A stretch of 35,015 nt of DNA from Candidatus Bacteroides intestinipullorum (GCA_018883785.1 JAHLFO010000116.1:1-35015), one strand, 5' to 3'; positions 7,334-15,786 are shown, counted from the first letter of the stretch. A program made the numbers and translations. Notes: a model not told the origin generated them from the letters alone.

Positions 7334-7900
7334 TTAAGCTTTCACGCGGCTGACGTATGAACCGTCGCGCGTGTCGATTTCGATGGTTTCGCCTTCGTTG
7401 ATGAAGAGGGGAACACGAACCGTAGCGCCAGATTCCACCGTGGCGGGCTTCAGCGTGTTGGTAGCCGTGTCGCCTTTCAGTCCCGGCTCCGTGTAGGTCA
7501 CCTTCATCTGGACCTTGACGGGCACCTCAGCATAGAGCACCGTTTCCGTGGAAGCGTCGGATACCACGTCTACCACCATGCCTTCCAGCAGGAAGTCAAC
7601 GCCGTTGATCAGGTCGTGGGCAATGGGGATTTGTTCGAAGGTCTCCTGGTTCATGAAGATATAGTCTTCGCCTTCCTTATACAGATATTGGTGCGGACGG
7701 CGTTCTACGCGGACATCCTCCAGCTTTTCGCCGATATTGAAGCGACGTTCCAGCACGTAGCCGTTCACCACGTCTTTCAGCTTGGTGCGCATGAACGTGT
7801 TACCTTTGCCGGGTTTTACATGCAAGAAGTCGATGCAGAAGTAGAGCTTGCCGTCCATGCGGATGGCAGTTCCGATTTTAATGTCTTGGGCATTAATCAT
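7334..7900 (-). CDS. efp: Elongation factor P
   Basis: A 188-residue EF-P of normal length, with the KOW-like N-terminal domain and two OB-fold domains. The tip loop that reaches the ribosomal peptidyl-transferase centre reads HVKPGKGN, with Lys32 at the position that is modified in many bacteria. The C-terminal signature is present (VPLFINEGETIEIDTRDGSYVSR). EF-P relieves stalling at polyproline stretches. It is a single gene with its own promoter and terminator, divergent from rpmH. No lysine-modification gene (epmA, epmB or earP) is in the window. Confidence 0.97.
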   Translation of the reverse strand: MINAQDIKIGTAIRMDGKLYFCIDFLHVKPGKGNTFMRTKLKDVVNGYVLERRFNIGEKLEDVRVERRPHQYLYKEGEDYIFMNQETFEQIPIAHDLINGVDFLLEGMVVDVVSDASTETVLYAEVPVKVQMKVTYTEPGLKGDTATNTLKPATVESGATVRVPLFINEGETIEIDTRDGSYVSRVKA

Positions 7901-7976
7901 ACGTTATTCTATCTTATTATGTTAATATTGTCCGTCTTAGGAAAGCGGGCGATGGACTTTGTCCGCTTTTCCGCTG

Positions 7977-8008
7977 CAAAAGTAATGCAAATCAGTAAAA
8001 AACGCAAA
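7977..8008 (-). promoter_or_regulatory. Promoter of efp
   Basis: On the minus strand TTTG (8005-8008) is followed after 20 bases by TACTTTTG (7977-7984), a strong Bacteroides -33/-7 pair. This implies a leader of roughly 70 bases before the efp start at 7900. Confidence 0.75.
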
Positions 8009-8035
8009 AGATTTGAGAGAAAATGAGTTATCCCC

Positions 8036-8066
8036 TTGGTTATTTCGTGAAAACTACCTACTTTTG
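8036..8066 (+). promoter_or_regulatory. Promoter of rpmH
   Basis: TTGG (8036-8039), 19-base spacer, then TACTTTTG (8059-8066), matching TAnnTTTG. The -7 octamer and the following GCAGC are identical to those of the divergent efp promoter about 80 bases away. Confidence 0.75.
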
Positions 8067-8109
8067 CAGCCCGAATTGCAGAGAATAATAACATAAAAAA
8101 GATACAGCA

Positions 8110-8271
8110 ATGAAAAGAACATTCCAACCCTCCAACAGAAAGAGAAGAAACAAGCACGGTTTCCGTGAGAGAATGGCTACAGCCAATGGCCGTCGTGTAT
8201 TGGCTGCCCGCCGCGCCAAAGGTCGCAAGAAACTGACCGTATCTGACGAGTACAACGGCGTGAAGGCATAA
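8110..8271 (+). CDS. rpmH: 50S ribosomal protein L34
   Basis: A 53-residue basic protein beginning [18 protein letters not shown], the universal L34 signature, and continuing [22 protein letters not shown]. The usual L34 length is 44-52, and the short acidic tail [10 protein letters not shown] is typical of Bacteroidetes forms. L34 is a component of the large ribosomal subunit. The gene has its own promoter and a strong terminator and is monocistronic here, without rnpA beside it, unlike the classical rpmH-rnpA arrangement near oriC in many bacteria. Confidence 0.97.
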   Translation: MKRTFQPSNRKRRNKHGFRERMATANGRRVLAARRAKGRKKLTVSDEYNGVKA

Positions 8272-8294
8272 GCGGAAATCCGCCAGAACGAGAC

Positions 8295-8345
8295 AGGAGC
8301 CGCCCGGCATCGCAGTGATTGCAATGCCGGGCGGCTCCTTTTTTT
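8295..8345 (+). terminator. Intrinsic terminator of rpmH
   Basis: A perfect 16-bp stem, 8295-8310 with 8324-8339 (aggagccgcccggcat), a 13-base loop, and a T-run to 8345. It insulates rpmH from the B12 operon. Confidence 0.93.
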
Positions 8346-8393
8346 AAAAAGCTATTTTTCCATTTTGCATACACGGAAGTCGGGGATTTTTTC

Positions 8394-8401
8394 TACCTTT
8401 G
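8394..8401 (+). promoter_or_regulatory. Putative -7 element of the B12 operon
   Basis: TACCTTTG matches TAnnTTTG and lies just before the riboswitch. A TTTG at 8364-8367 is 26 bases away, which is too far for a standard -33 element, so the promoter is tentative. Confidence 0.5.
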
Positions 8402-8411
8402 CCCGCGAATT

Positions 8412-8595
8412 GGTTCCGGATGCCCACGTACACGGGCAGAGGATTAAAAGGGAACCGGGTGGAAGTCCCGGACAGTCCCGCTGCTGTGAAGCTCCATTTC
8501 AACTTTCTGAAGAATACTTTGTACCACTGATGCCCGCCTTGTGGCATTGGGAAGGTTTCGGAAAGGGAGTCAGTCAGAAGACCTGCCATCATTCA
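8412..8595 (+). promoter_or_regulatory. Cobalamin (adenosylcobalamin-class) riboswitch
   Basis: The 5' part has ttggttccgg and the stem-forming tgcccacgtacacgggca. The core has the conserved block gggaaccgggtggaagtccc, then gacagtcccgctgctgtgaag. The 3' part closes with the B12-box-like agtcagaagacctgcc (about 8572-8587). Order and spacing fit the cobalamin aptamer. Binding of cobalamin should shut off the downstream btuB-like operon. The boundaries are approximate. Confidence 0.92.
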
Positions 8596-8600
8596 TTTAG

Positions 8601-8650
8601 GACGCCTTCTCCTCCGAGGATTAGAGGAAAGGATGTCGGTTTTTTATTTT
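8601..8650 (+). terminator. Putative riboswitch-controlled attenuator
   Basis: Between the aptamer and the btuB-like start, gacgccttctcctc (8601-8614) can pair, with a bulge and small mismatches, with gaggaaaggatgtc (8624-8637). It is followed by ggttttttatttt, a U-rich run. This looks like an intrinsic terminator serving as the expression platform. The ATG at 8673 lies just beyond it. Confidence 0.6.
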
Positions 8651-8672
8651 TCAGACAGATTTGAGATTGGAC

Positions 8673-10688
8673 ATGTTAAGGCAACATCCCTGCATGGCCT
8701 GTCTATGGTGTGTGTGGCTACTGCTGGCAGGGACCCTGTACCTGCCTCTGCACGCCCAGAACAGCCTGGACAGCTTGCAACAATTGGAAGAAGTGGTGGT
8801 GACGAGCCGGCGGCTTGCGCGGGAGGTCATCCCTGTGCAGCAACTCTCCGGGGCGCAGCTGCAACGGCTGGGCTCGCACAGCGTGGCCGATGCCATCCGC
8901 TACTTCTCCGGCGTGCAAATCAAGGACTATGGCGGTGTGGGCGGACTGAAGACCGTCAACATCCGCAGCATGGGCACCAACCATGTGGGCGTGTTCTATG
9001 ACGGCATCGAGCTGGGCAATGCGCAGAACGGCACGGTGGACTTGGGCCGGTTCTCGCTGGACAATATGGAGGCTGTGACCCTGTACAACGGCCAGAAGAG
9101 CGCCATCTTTCAGCCCGCCAAGGATTTCGGGTCGGCGGGCAGCATCTACCTGCAATCCCGTGTCCCCCGGTTTGCCGACGGCGAGAAGCAGAAATTCAAA
9201 GCCACCTTCAAGACCGGCTCCTTCGGCACGGCCAATCCCGCTCTGGTATGGGACAGGAAGCTGAGCGAACGGGTCAGTTCCTCGTTGAGCGGGGAATATC
9301 TGTATACGACCGGACGCTACAAGTTCACCTATCGTGTGGACAACAGCTACGACACGACCGCCGTCCGCCGCAACGGCGATGTGAATGCCTTCCGCCTGGA
9401 AGAAGGCCTGTTCGGCAAGCTCACCGATGGCTTCTGGCGGGCAAAGGTCTATTTCTACCGTTCCGGGCGCGGCTATCCAGGTGCCGTGGTCAAGAACAAA
9501 TTCAGCCACGAGGACCGCCAATGGGATACGAATGTCTTTGCCCAAGGCTCTTTCAAGAAAGATGTTTCGGAGAAATACAGCCTCCTGGCCAATGCCAAGT
9601 ATGCATACGACTACCTGCATTACTTGGCCGATCCCCGGCGGGACGAGGCCCTGATGTACGTGGACAATCGCTACCACCAGCACGAAGCCTACGTCTCCAC
9701 GACTCACCGCTATGCCCTGCTCCCTGGCTGGGACATCAGCTTGGCCGCCGATTACCAGTTCAACCTGCTGAATGCCGACTTGCAGGATTTCGTCTACCCC
9801 CGCCGTCATACGGAACTGGTGGCTTTGGCCAGTGCTTGGCAATGGGACCGGCTGAGAGCACAGGCCAGCCTGCTGGGCACGTTCGTGCAAGACCACTTGC
9901 GAGACAATGCCAACGCGGCAGACAACCGGGCGGAGTGGACGCCCACCGTCATCTTGTCCTGGCAGCCGTTTCGGGCGGCAGACCTCCATCTGCGGGCTTT
10001 CTACAAGCGCATCTTCCGGATGCCAACCTTGAACGACCTGTACTACACGTTCATTGGCAACATCGAGCTGGAGCCGGAATATACCAACCAATATAATATA
10101 GGTGTAACGTATGCCAAGACCACTGCCGGTTGGCTGCGGCGATTGGAAGTGCAGGCAGACATCTATTATAATGAGGTGGAGAACAAAATCGTCGCCATGC
10201 CTACCTCCAATTTCTTCCGCTGGACGATGGTGAACTTGGGCGAAGTGGAAATCCGAGGCATAGACATTGCCTTGCAGACGGATTGGCAATGGGAAAGCGA
10301 AACAGTCCTCACAGGCCGCGTCAACTACACCTGCCAGAAAGCTCAGGACTTTACCGACCCTGCCGATGCGTACTACGGAGGACAGATTCCCTACATCCCG
10401 TGGCATAGCGGCTCGGCTGTGCTGAATCTGGACTGGCGCTGCTGGGAGGCCAACTATAGCTTCATCTATACCGGGGAGCGCTATTCCTCGCGTGCCAATC
10501 TGCCGGTCAATTACGTGTTGCCGTGGTACACCAGCGATTTCTCCGTGACCCGCGTCCAGCCGCTCGGGCCGGGCGACTTGCGGATGACGCTGGAGGTGAG
10601 CAATGTGTTCAACCAGCAATACGAGGTGGTGATCGGTTATCCCATGCCCGGCATCAATTTCAAGCTTATCCTGCAATACAGCTTTTGA
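8673..10688 (+). CDS. btuB: BtuB-like TonB-dependent outer-membrane cobalamin receptor
   Basis: A 671-residue TonB-dependent receptor. The signal peptide (LWCVWLLLAGTLYLPLHA) is followed by a TonB-box-like EEVVVTSRR and a plug domain with QLSGAQLQRLGSHSVADAIRYFSGVQIKDYGG and VNIRSMGTNHVGVFYDGIEL. The rest is a 22-strand-type barrel ending in the aromatic ILQYSF. It lacks the N-terminal carboxypeptidase-like domain of SusC-type proteins and is of BtuB size. Its place directly behind a cobalamin riboswitch and before a BtuG-like lipoprotein makes corrinoid import the likely role. The frame is open from TTG 8661; I prefer ATG 8673, and ATG 8694 is also possible. Confidence 0.9.
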   Translation: MLRQHPCMACLWCVWLLLAGTLYLPLHAQNSLDSLQQLEEVVVTSRRLAREVIPVQQLSGAQLQRLGSHSVADAIRYFSGVQIKDYGGVGGLKTVNIRSMGTNHVGVFYDGIELGNAQNGTVDLGRFSLDNMEAVTLYNGQKSAIFQPAKDFGSAGSIYLQSRVPRFADGEKQKFKATFKTGSFGTANPALVWDRKLSERVSSSLSGEYLYTTGRYKFTYRVDNSYDTTAVRRNGDVNAFRLEEGLFGKLTDGFWRAKVYFYRSGRGYPGAVVKNKFSHEDRQWDTNVFAQGSFKKDVSEKYSLLANAKYAYDYLHYLADPRRDEALMYVDNRYHQHEAYVSTTHRYALLPGWDISLAADYQFNLLNADLQDFVYPRRHTELVALASAWQWDRLRAQASLLGTFVQDHLRDNANAADNRAEWTPTVILSWQPFRAADLHLRAFYKRIFRMPTLNDLYYTFIGNIELEPEYTNQYNIGVTYAKTTAGWLRRLEVQADIYYNEVENKIVAMPTSNFFRWTMVNLGEVEIRGIDIALQTDWQWESETVLTGRVNYTCQKAQDFTDPADAYYGGQIPYIPWHSGSAVLNLDWRCWEANYSFIYTGERYSSRANLPVNYVLPWYTSDFSVTRVQPLGPGDLRMTLEVSNVFNQQYEVVIGYPMPGINFKLILQYSF

Positions 10689-10719
10689 GGTGTAATCCCT
10701 ATCTTAATCCTATATAATA

Positions 10720-11871
10720 ATGAGACAGAACACGCTAATTCATGCCGCCCTCTTCCTCTGCCTCCTGTTGGCCGGATGCCGGGGCGACCTGCCGTTCATC
10801 CCGTCTGAGGAAGAGGACGTGCCGGGCGCGGGCGAAACCTCGACCCGCATCCGGGGCCTCTACGTCCTGAACGAAGGAAACATGGGCAGCAACAAAGCCT
10901 TTCTCGACTACTTCAGCTACGAGACGGGGACCTACCTGCGCAACATCTACCCCACGCGCAATCCCGGCATCGTCAAGGAACTGGGCGACGTGGGCAATGA
11001 CCTCGCCGTCTATGGCGACAAGCTCTATGCGGTCATCAACTGTTCGCACTACGTGGAGGTAATGGACGTGCGCACGGCCCGCCACGTGGGCAGCGTGGAC
11101 ATCCTGAACTGCCGCTACATCACCTTCGACCAAGGCAAAGCTTACGTCAGCTCCTACGCCGGTCCGGTGCAGATCGACCCGAATGCCCGTCCCGGCAAGG
11201 TGGTGGAGGTGGATACCGCCAGCTTGCAAATCACGCGCGAAGTGGTGGTAGGCTACCAGCCTGAGGAGATGGTCGTCTGCGATGGGCGCCTTTACGTGGC
11301 CAACTCTGGGGGCTACCGCTTTCCGGACTATGACACCACGGTGTCAGTCATCGACTTGGAAACCTTTCAGGTGATTCGCACGATAGACGTGGCCATCAAT
11401 CTGCATCGGATGGTCAAGGACCGCTACGGCCGCATCTACGTCTCGTCGCGGGGAGATTACTACGACCAGGGGGCGGATGTCTACGTGATAGACAGCCGGA
11501 CAGACCGCGTCGTCGGCAATCTGGGTGTCCCGGCCAGCGAGTTGTGCCTATCGGGCGATTCCCTCTACATGACCAGTGTGGAGTGGAACTATACGACCGG
11601 CAGCAATGCCGTCAGCTACACCTTGTATGATGTGGCGCGCGAGGAAGTCGTTTCCTGCCAGTTCATCACGGACGGCACGGACAAGCGCATCCAGATTCCT
11701 TACGGACTGGCCGTGAACCCCGAGACCAAAGAAATTTTCGTGACCGATGCCAAGGACTACGTGACTCCAGGCACCCTGTACTGCTTCACGCCTGCGGGCG
11801 AACTGAAGTGGGAGGTGACCACGGGCGATATTCCGGCGCACTTGGCGTTCACCACGGAGAGATTGGAATAA
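10720..11871 (+). CDS. btuG: BtuG-like surface cobalamin-binding beta-propeller lipoprotein
   Basis: A 383-residue lipoprotein. The signal peptide ends LLLAGC (Cys20), with acidic EEED in the tether. The mature part is YncE-like beta-propeller sequence: repeated blades such as YVLNEGNMG, LYAVINCSHYVEVMDV, LYVANSGGYRF...TVSVIDLETFQVIRTI and IYVSSRGDYY...VYVIDSRTDRVV. Length, fold and position immediately after a riboswitch-linked BtuB match BtuG of Bacteroides thetaiotaomicron, which binds cobalamin very tightly at the cell surface and caps BtuB. The function here is inferred from fold and context. It is 31 bases downstream of the receptor gene, so almost certainly in the same transcript. Confidence 0.85.
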   Translation: MRQNTLIHAALFLCLLLAGCRGDLPFIPSEEEDVPGAGETSTRIRGLYVLNEGNMGSNKAFLDYFSYETGTYLRNIYPTRNPGIVKELGDVGNDLAVYGDKLYAVINCSHYVEVMDVRTARHVGSVDILNCRYITFDQGKAYVSSYAGPVQIDPNARPGKVVEVDTASLQITREVVVGYQPEEMVVCDGRLYVANSGGYRFPDYDTTVSVIDLETFQVIRTIDVAINLHRMVKDRYGRIYVSSRGDYYDQGADVYVIDSRTDRVVGNLGVPASELCLSGDSLYMTSVEWNYTTGSNAVSYTLYDVAREEVVSCQFITDGTDKRIQIPYGLAVNPETKEIFVTDAKDYVTPGTLYCFTPAGELKWEVTTGDIPAHLAFTTERLE

Positions 11872-11890
11872 ATCATCATTTACCCTCAAC

Positions 11891-12946
11891 ATGAAACATC
11901 TATTCAACAACAAGCAGCGCGGTTTCTGTGTTGCCTGTGCTGCTGGCTTGTGGCTTACTGCCCTGGCCGCTTGCAGCGGGGACGAGGAAGGCGTCCTGGA
12001 TGTCGGGCAAGACCCGCAGCCTGAGGACATCACGCCCTACGTCACCCAAGTATTTGACTACCTGCCCGCCGTGGGACAGTTCACCAACACCATGCCCGCC
12101 TACGAGGAGGGCGACACCCAGGAGGACATGAACCGCAAGGTGCTGGAGGCCATCGGCCACAACAACCGGGGTCTGGTGACGCTGGGAGGCTATGGCGGCT
12201 ACGTGACGGTGGGTTTCGACCACACCATTGAGAACAAGGCGGGACTGTGCGACTTCCGCGTGTTGGGCAACGCCTTCGGGGCGGCTGCTTCTCCCGACCC
12301 CGATGTCCCGCAAGGTGGCAGCAGCGAGCCGGGCATCATCCAGGTGGCCTGTGATGCCAACGGTAACGGACTGCCCGACGATGTGTGGTACGAGATTGCA
12401 GGCAGTGCCCATCGGGCTCCCGAGCAGGAGGCATGGTATCCGTTGGCCCTCCAGAACGGCAACGACGTCCGGCTCTATACGGACTATGAGATAACCTACT
12501 ACCGCCCGGACTTGGAGCCGGATGCCGCCGATGCCACGTATATCCGTTGGGAAGACAACCAAGGTAACAGTGGCTACAAGGCGAAGAATGCCTATCACGC
12601 ACAGCCCTACTTCCCGCAGTGGTGCACGGGCGACCGGCTGACCTTCCGCGGTACTTGCCTGCCGCAGAATGCTATCGACGAAAGCGGGGAGGGCAGTTAC
12701 TACGTGCTCTACACCTTCGGCTACGGCTATGCGGACAATATGTCCAACACAGCCGATGGATCGGCCATCGACATCGACTGGGCGGTAGATGCCCAGGAAC
12801 AGCCCGCCCACCTGTCCGGCGTGGACTTCATCCGGATCTACACCGGTGTCAATCAGGAAAACGGTTGGCTGGGCGAATGTTCCACGGAAGTGGCAGGCGT
12901 GGAGGACCTCCATCTGCTGGGCGAGGAGATTGAGACAAAATACTAA
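11891..12946 (+). CDS. Surface lipoprotein of the B12-uptake operon (uncharacterised)
   Basis: A 351-residue lipoprotein whose signal peptide ends in LTALAAC (Cys28) followed by SGDEE, an acidic surface-export type start. The mature part is aromatic and Asp-rich and contains VTLGGYGGYVTVGFDHTIEN and DANGNGLPDDVWYEIAGS; the latter resembles a calcium-binding D-x-N-x-N-G loop. It ends VDFIRIYTGVNQENGWLGECSTEVAGVEDL. I recognise the protein type as one often encoded beside BtuB/YncE-like genes in Bacteroides and usually annotated only as a cell-surface protein. Its position, 19 bases after the BtuG-like gene, suggests help with corrinoid or corrinoid-complex capture, but no enzymatic motif is visible. 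It might be related to BtuH-type cobalamin binders, which I could not verify. Confidence 0.75.
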   Translation: MKHLFNNKQRGFCVACAAGLWLTALAACSGDEEGVLDVGQDPQPEDITPYVTQVFDYLPAVGQFTNTMPAYEEGDTQEDMNRKVLEAIGHNNRGLVTLGGYGGYVTVGFDHTIENKAGLCDFRVLGNAFGAAASPDPDVPQGGSSEPGIIQVACDANGNGLPDDVWYEIAGSAHRAPEQEAWYPLALQNGNDVRLYTDYEITYYRPDLEPDAADATYIRWEDNQGNSGYKAKNAYHAQPYFPQWCTGDRLTFRGTCLPQNAIDESGEGSYYVLYTFGYGYADNMSNTADGSAIDIDWAVDAQEQPAHLSGVDFIRIYTGVNQENGWLGECSTEVAGVEDLHLLGEEIETKY

Positions 12947-12965
12947 CCCTAAAAACAGATAAACA

Positions 12966-14465
12966 ATGAGAAAACTATTCAGATTGGCAGGCTTATGGCT
13001 CGCATTGGGCGCGAGCAGCCTGTGGGGATTGACTTCATGCAGTGACGACAACGGGACCAACGGCTCGCTTCCCGCCGAGGAGTTGAGCTTTGTGCTGGAC
13101 GCGGATGCCGGGTCTGGCAGCCCCATCTTGCTGGTCGCGGAAGAAACCTATACCCTGGCCTACCAGGCGGAGGGCGTGGAAGACATTGTTGTGGAGAATG
13201 AAGCGGCAGGCTGGCAAGTGACGGTGGACGAGGCGGAAAGCCGCATCGTGCTGACAGCCCCCGCAGCCACGGCAGAAGCCGGGCAGACCTATACCCTGCA
13301 ACTGACCGCCACCGGTGCAGGCGGGCAAAGCCTCACGACGGAAGGCATCGACTTTTACCGAGTGGCCTTTGACGACCCCAAGGGTGCTTTCGTACTGAAC
13401 GAAGGCAACATGACCACCGAGAACGGCTCGCTGGTCTACATCACTCCCGAAGGCTACGTACTGGACGATGCCTATCGGCGTGTCAACGGCACTGAGCTGG
13501 GCAATGTGACGCAGGACATGTATTTCCACGACGGGAAGGTCTACGTGATTTCGCAGAACGGCGACACCAACGCCGTGGGCACCTCCTTCGAGAACGACGG
13601 GATGCTGGTGGTGGCCGATGCCGCGACGCTGAAGAAGGTGAAGGCTTTCACGACTGCCGATCTGGACCAGCTGGACTGGCCCACGCACGTGGCCGTGCTG
13701 GACGAGCAGCATGTCTACATCCGCGACAATGCCGGCATCTGGCACCTGAACATGGACGACTCTTCGTTGGACTTCGTCGAAGGCACGGAGGGTGCCCCCA
13801 AGGCACAACTCACAGTGGTTGACGGAGCCGTCTATTTCCCCCTGAACGGCTTGCTGGCCGCATTGAAGAAGATAGACCCGTCTACCGACCAAGTGTCCAG
13901 CGTGGCCAACATGGCTATTTGGGCCGCCAGTCCGATGATCAACTGTTTCCTGGGTGTTGCCGCCTCGGACGACGGCAATTTGTGGATCATGGGCACATCG
14001 GCCACTGACAGTAGCCGAGAGGGCATTATCTCGCTGGGAAAGCTCGACCTGGCTGCCGGCGAGCTGACGCAAAACGTGCTGGGCACGCAGCCCAACGATG
14101 CCTACAACTGTAGCTTTGCCGCTCATGGCAACACGGTCTATTTCGCCAATGGCACGACCCTCTATCGCGTCCTCTTCGACCCGGAAGCCGGTACGGACAG
14201 CTTCATGGACGAGCCGTTGGTGGATCTCGCCTCCCTGGACGACAATGTCGGTCTGCTGTACAACGGCTTGGGTGTCAGCCCCGCTACGGGCCACGTCTTT
14301 GTCAATACGCTGAAAGGCTTCGGCAACGCCTACACCACCAATACCATCTGGGAGTTCGATTTCAACGTCAGCCTGGACACCCCGGTGAACCGTTTTGAGA
14401 ACTATACGCACTTCCCGGCAGGGGTGTATTTCACTCATCTTTGTTTAATGAAGAACGAAAAATGA
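12966..14465 (+). CDS. DUF5074 beta-propeller-like lipoprotein, B12 operon (copy 1)
   Basis: A 499-residue lipoprotein: signal peptide ending GLTSC (Cys25) then SDDNGTNG. Residues about 35-135 form an Ig-like region (LAYQAEGVEDIVVENEAAGW...YTLQLTATGAGG). The rest is YncE/DUF5074-like, starting FVLNEGNMTTENGSLVYI, which parallels YVLNEGNMGSNKAFLDYF in the BtuG-like protein. Propeller-like segments include HDGKVYVISQNGD, NGMLVVADAATLKKVKAF-like strands and GNTVYFANGTTLYRV. The last residues CLMKNEK come from a short repeat-like stretch and may not belong to the fold. It is 19 bases after the previous gene. Likely a surface corrinoid-binding or accessory protein, by context. Confidence 0.75.
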   Translation: MRKLFRLAGLWLALGASSLWGLTSCSDDNGTNGSLPAEELSFVLDADAGSGSPILLVAEETYTLAYQAEGVEDIVVENEAAGWQVTVDEAESRIVLTAPAATAEAGQTYTLQLTATGAGGQSLTTEGIDFYRVAFDDPKGAFVLNEGNMTTENGSLVYITPEGYVLDDAYRRVNGTELGNVTQDMYFHDGKVYVISQNGDTNAVGTSFENDGMLVVADAATLKKVKAFTTADLDQLDWPTHVAVLDEQHVYIRDNAGIWHLNMDDSSLDFVEGTEGAPKAQLTVVDGAVYFPLNGLLAALKKIDPSTDQVSSVANMAIWAASPMINCFLGVAASDDGNLWIMGTSATDSSREGIISLGKLDLAAGELTQNVLGTQPNDAYNCSFAAHGNTVYFANGTTLYRVLFDPEAGTDSFMDEPLVDLASLDDNVGLLYNGLGVSPATGHVFVNTLKGFGNAYTTNTIWEFDFNVSLDTPVNRFENYTHFPAGVYFTHLCLMKNEK

Positions 14466-15781
14466 ACAGATTATATCCTTATCTTTTGACGGCCTGCCTG
14501 CTGTTGGCGGCCTGTAACGATGACAGTGTGGAAACGCCGGGCGGAAACACCGGAACGCCAGACGATGGGAGCGATACCTCCGGGCTGACCGGCTATGCCG
14601 ACCCCGCAGGAGTCATGCTGCTGAGTGTCGGTACCTATACGCAGGAGAACGCCTTCCTGACCTTTGTACGTCCGGATGGCGAGGTGGAGAATGATGTATT
14701 TGCTGCCGTCAACGGCACGGACTTGGGCAACGATGGTGTGGGGCTTTGTTTGAGCGATGGTAAGCAATACATCTTGTGCAACGACTGGCGCCAAGCAGAG
14801 GGCAAGGCGAACAACGGCCTCCTGACCGTGGCCGATGCCCGGACGTTGGTGAAGGAACGCTCCTTCCCCCGGGAGGATATGGTGTTCCGGCATCCTGTCA
14901 ATGACGCACTGGAGGAAGTGGACGAAAACTTGTCCGGCATCGCCGTGCTGGACGAACGGAATGTCTTCCTCTTCGCTCAGGGCGTGCTGCGCTTCGACTG
15001 CACCACCGGCAAACTGACGCTGGTGGAAGGCGCCTACGAAGTCGGCAATGCCGGTAGTGCCAACACCGTGGAGTCTGTCGTCTCCTCCCGGGGTGCCACG
15101 GTGATGAACGGTCGTCTCTATGCCGCGGCCGGTGGATTCTGGACAACCACGGCCTTGCTGGAATTCGTCAAGGGAAAGGACGAAGTGAACCGCCGTTTGG
15201 AGCTGGGCAAGGGTGACCTGGTGAGCGGACTGTGCCGCATGGACGACAACACCTTGTTGGTGGCCACATATACCCGTGGGCGGGATGTCGGCTACCTTTA
15301 TGTCGTCAGTCTGGACAGCTGGACCATTCGGGAGCAGAAGACCATTTCGGCCAATATCTCGCCTGCTGCAGGTCAAAACTCGGGCATCACCTACCTGGAC
15401 GGCTACCTCTACTTCACCGGCGCGGAGGAGACCGCATTCACTACGGCGGCTTATACTACCCTCAGCCGTTACTCCATGGAGTCGGGTCGGGTAGAGAAGG
15501 ACCTCGTGGACTTCAAGACCGATGCCCCCAACGCCAATGTGCTGGACTGCAATATCGTGGCCGACCCCCAATCCGGCTATGTCTACGTGCCCACGTCGGA
15601 TGCGTTGTGGGAAGGCCAGGTTCCCGAATCTGTTGTCTTGGTCTACGACTGCAACGGCGATACGCCCAAGCTCGTGAAGAAGATCAGCGGTCTGACCCAT
15701 GGCGTGAGCGGCATTTACCCGATGTCGCAGTTCGTTCAGGCGGCCGAAGACGGGCGCAACCTTCGCCAAGGACAGTTATAA
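14462..15781 (+). CDS. DUF5074 beta-propeller-like lipoprotein, B12 operon (copy 2)
   Basis: A 439-residue lipoprotein. The frame is open from 14441, but ATG 14462 gives the signal peptide MNRLYPYLLTACLLLAAC (Cys18) and overlaps the preceding stop as ATGA, indicating translational coupling. Acidic NDD follows the Cys, again a surface-export type start. The fold resembles its neighbour: MLLSVGTYTQENAFLTFV corresponds to FVLNEGNMTTENGSLVYI, and NGLLTVADARTL to GMLVVADAATL. The two proteins look like diverged duplicates. A role in corrinoid capture is inferred from the operon only. A stem-loop lies just beyond the stop and closes the operon. Confidence 0.75.
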   Translation: MNRLYPYLLTACLLLAACNDDSVETPGGNTGTPDDGSDTSGLTGYADPAGVMLLSVGTYTQENAFLTFVRPDGEVENDVFAAVNGTDLGNDGVGLCLSDGKQYILCNDWRQAEGKANNGLLTVADARTLVKERSFPREDMVFRHPVNDALEEVDENLSGIAVLDERNVFLFAQGVLRFDCTTGKLTLVEGAYEVGNAGSANTVESVVSSRGATVMNGRLYAAAGGFWTTTALLEFVKGKDEVNRRLELGKGDLVSGLCRMDDNTLLVATYTRGRDVGYLYVVSLDSWTIREQKTISANISPAAGQNSGITYLDGYLYFTGAEETAFTTAAYTTLSRYSMESGRVEKDLVDFKTDAPNANVLDCNIVADPQSGYVYVPTSDALWEGQVPESVVLVYDCNGDTPKLVKKISGLTHGVSGIYPMSQFVQAAEDGRNLRQGQL

Positions 15782-15786
15782 AACAA

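Noticed and set aside
8718..10676. A 652-codon open frame antisense to the btuB-like gene
   Set aside because: It is a shadow of a GC-rich coding gene; its translation has no recognisable domain, and the sense frame is a clear TonB-dependent receptor.
11900..15769. Long antisense open frames opposite the B12 lipoproteins
   Set aside because: They are frame shadows of the sense codon usage and have no sensible starts or domains.
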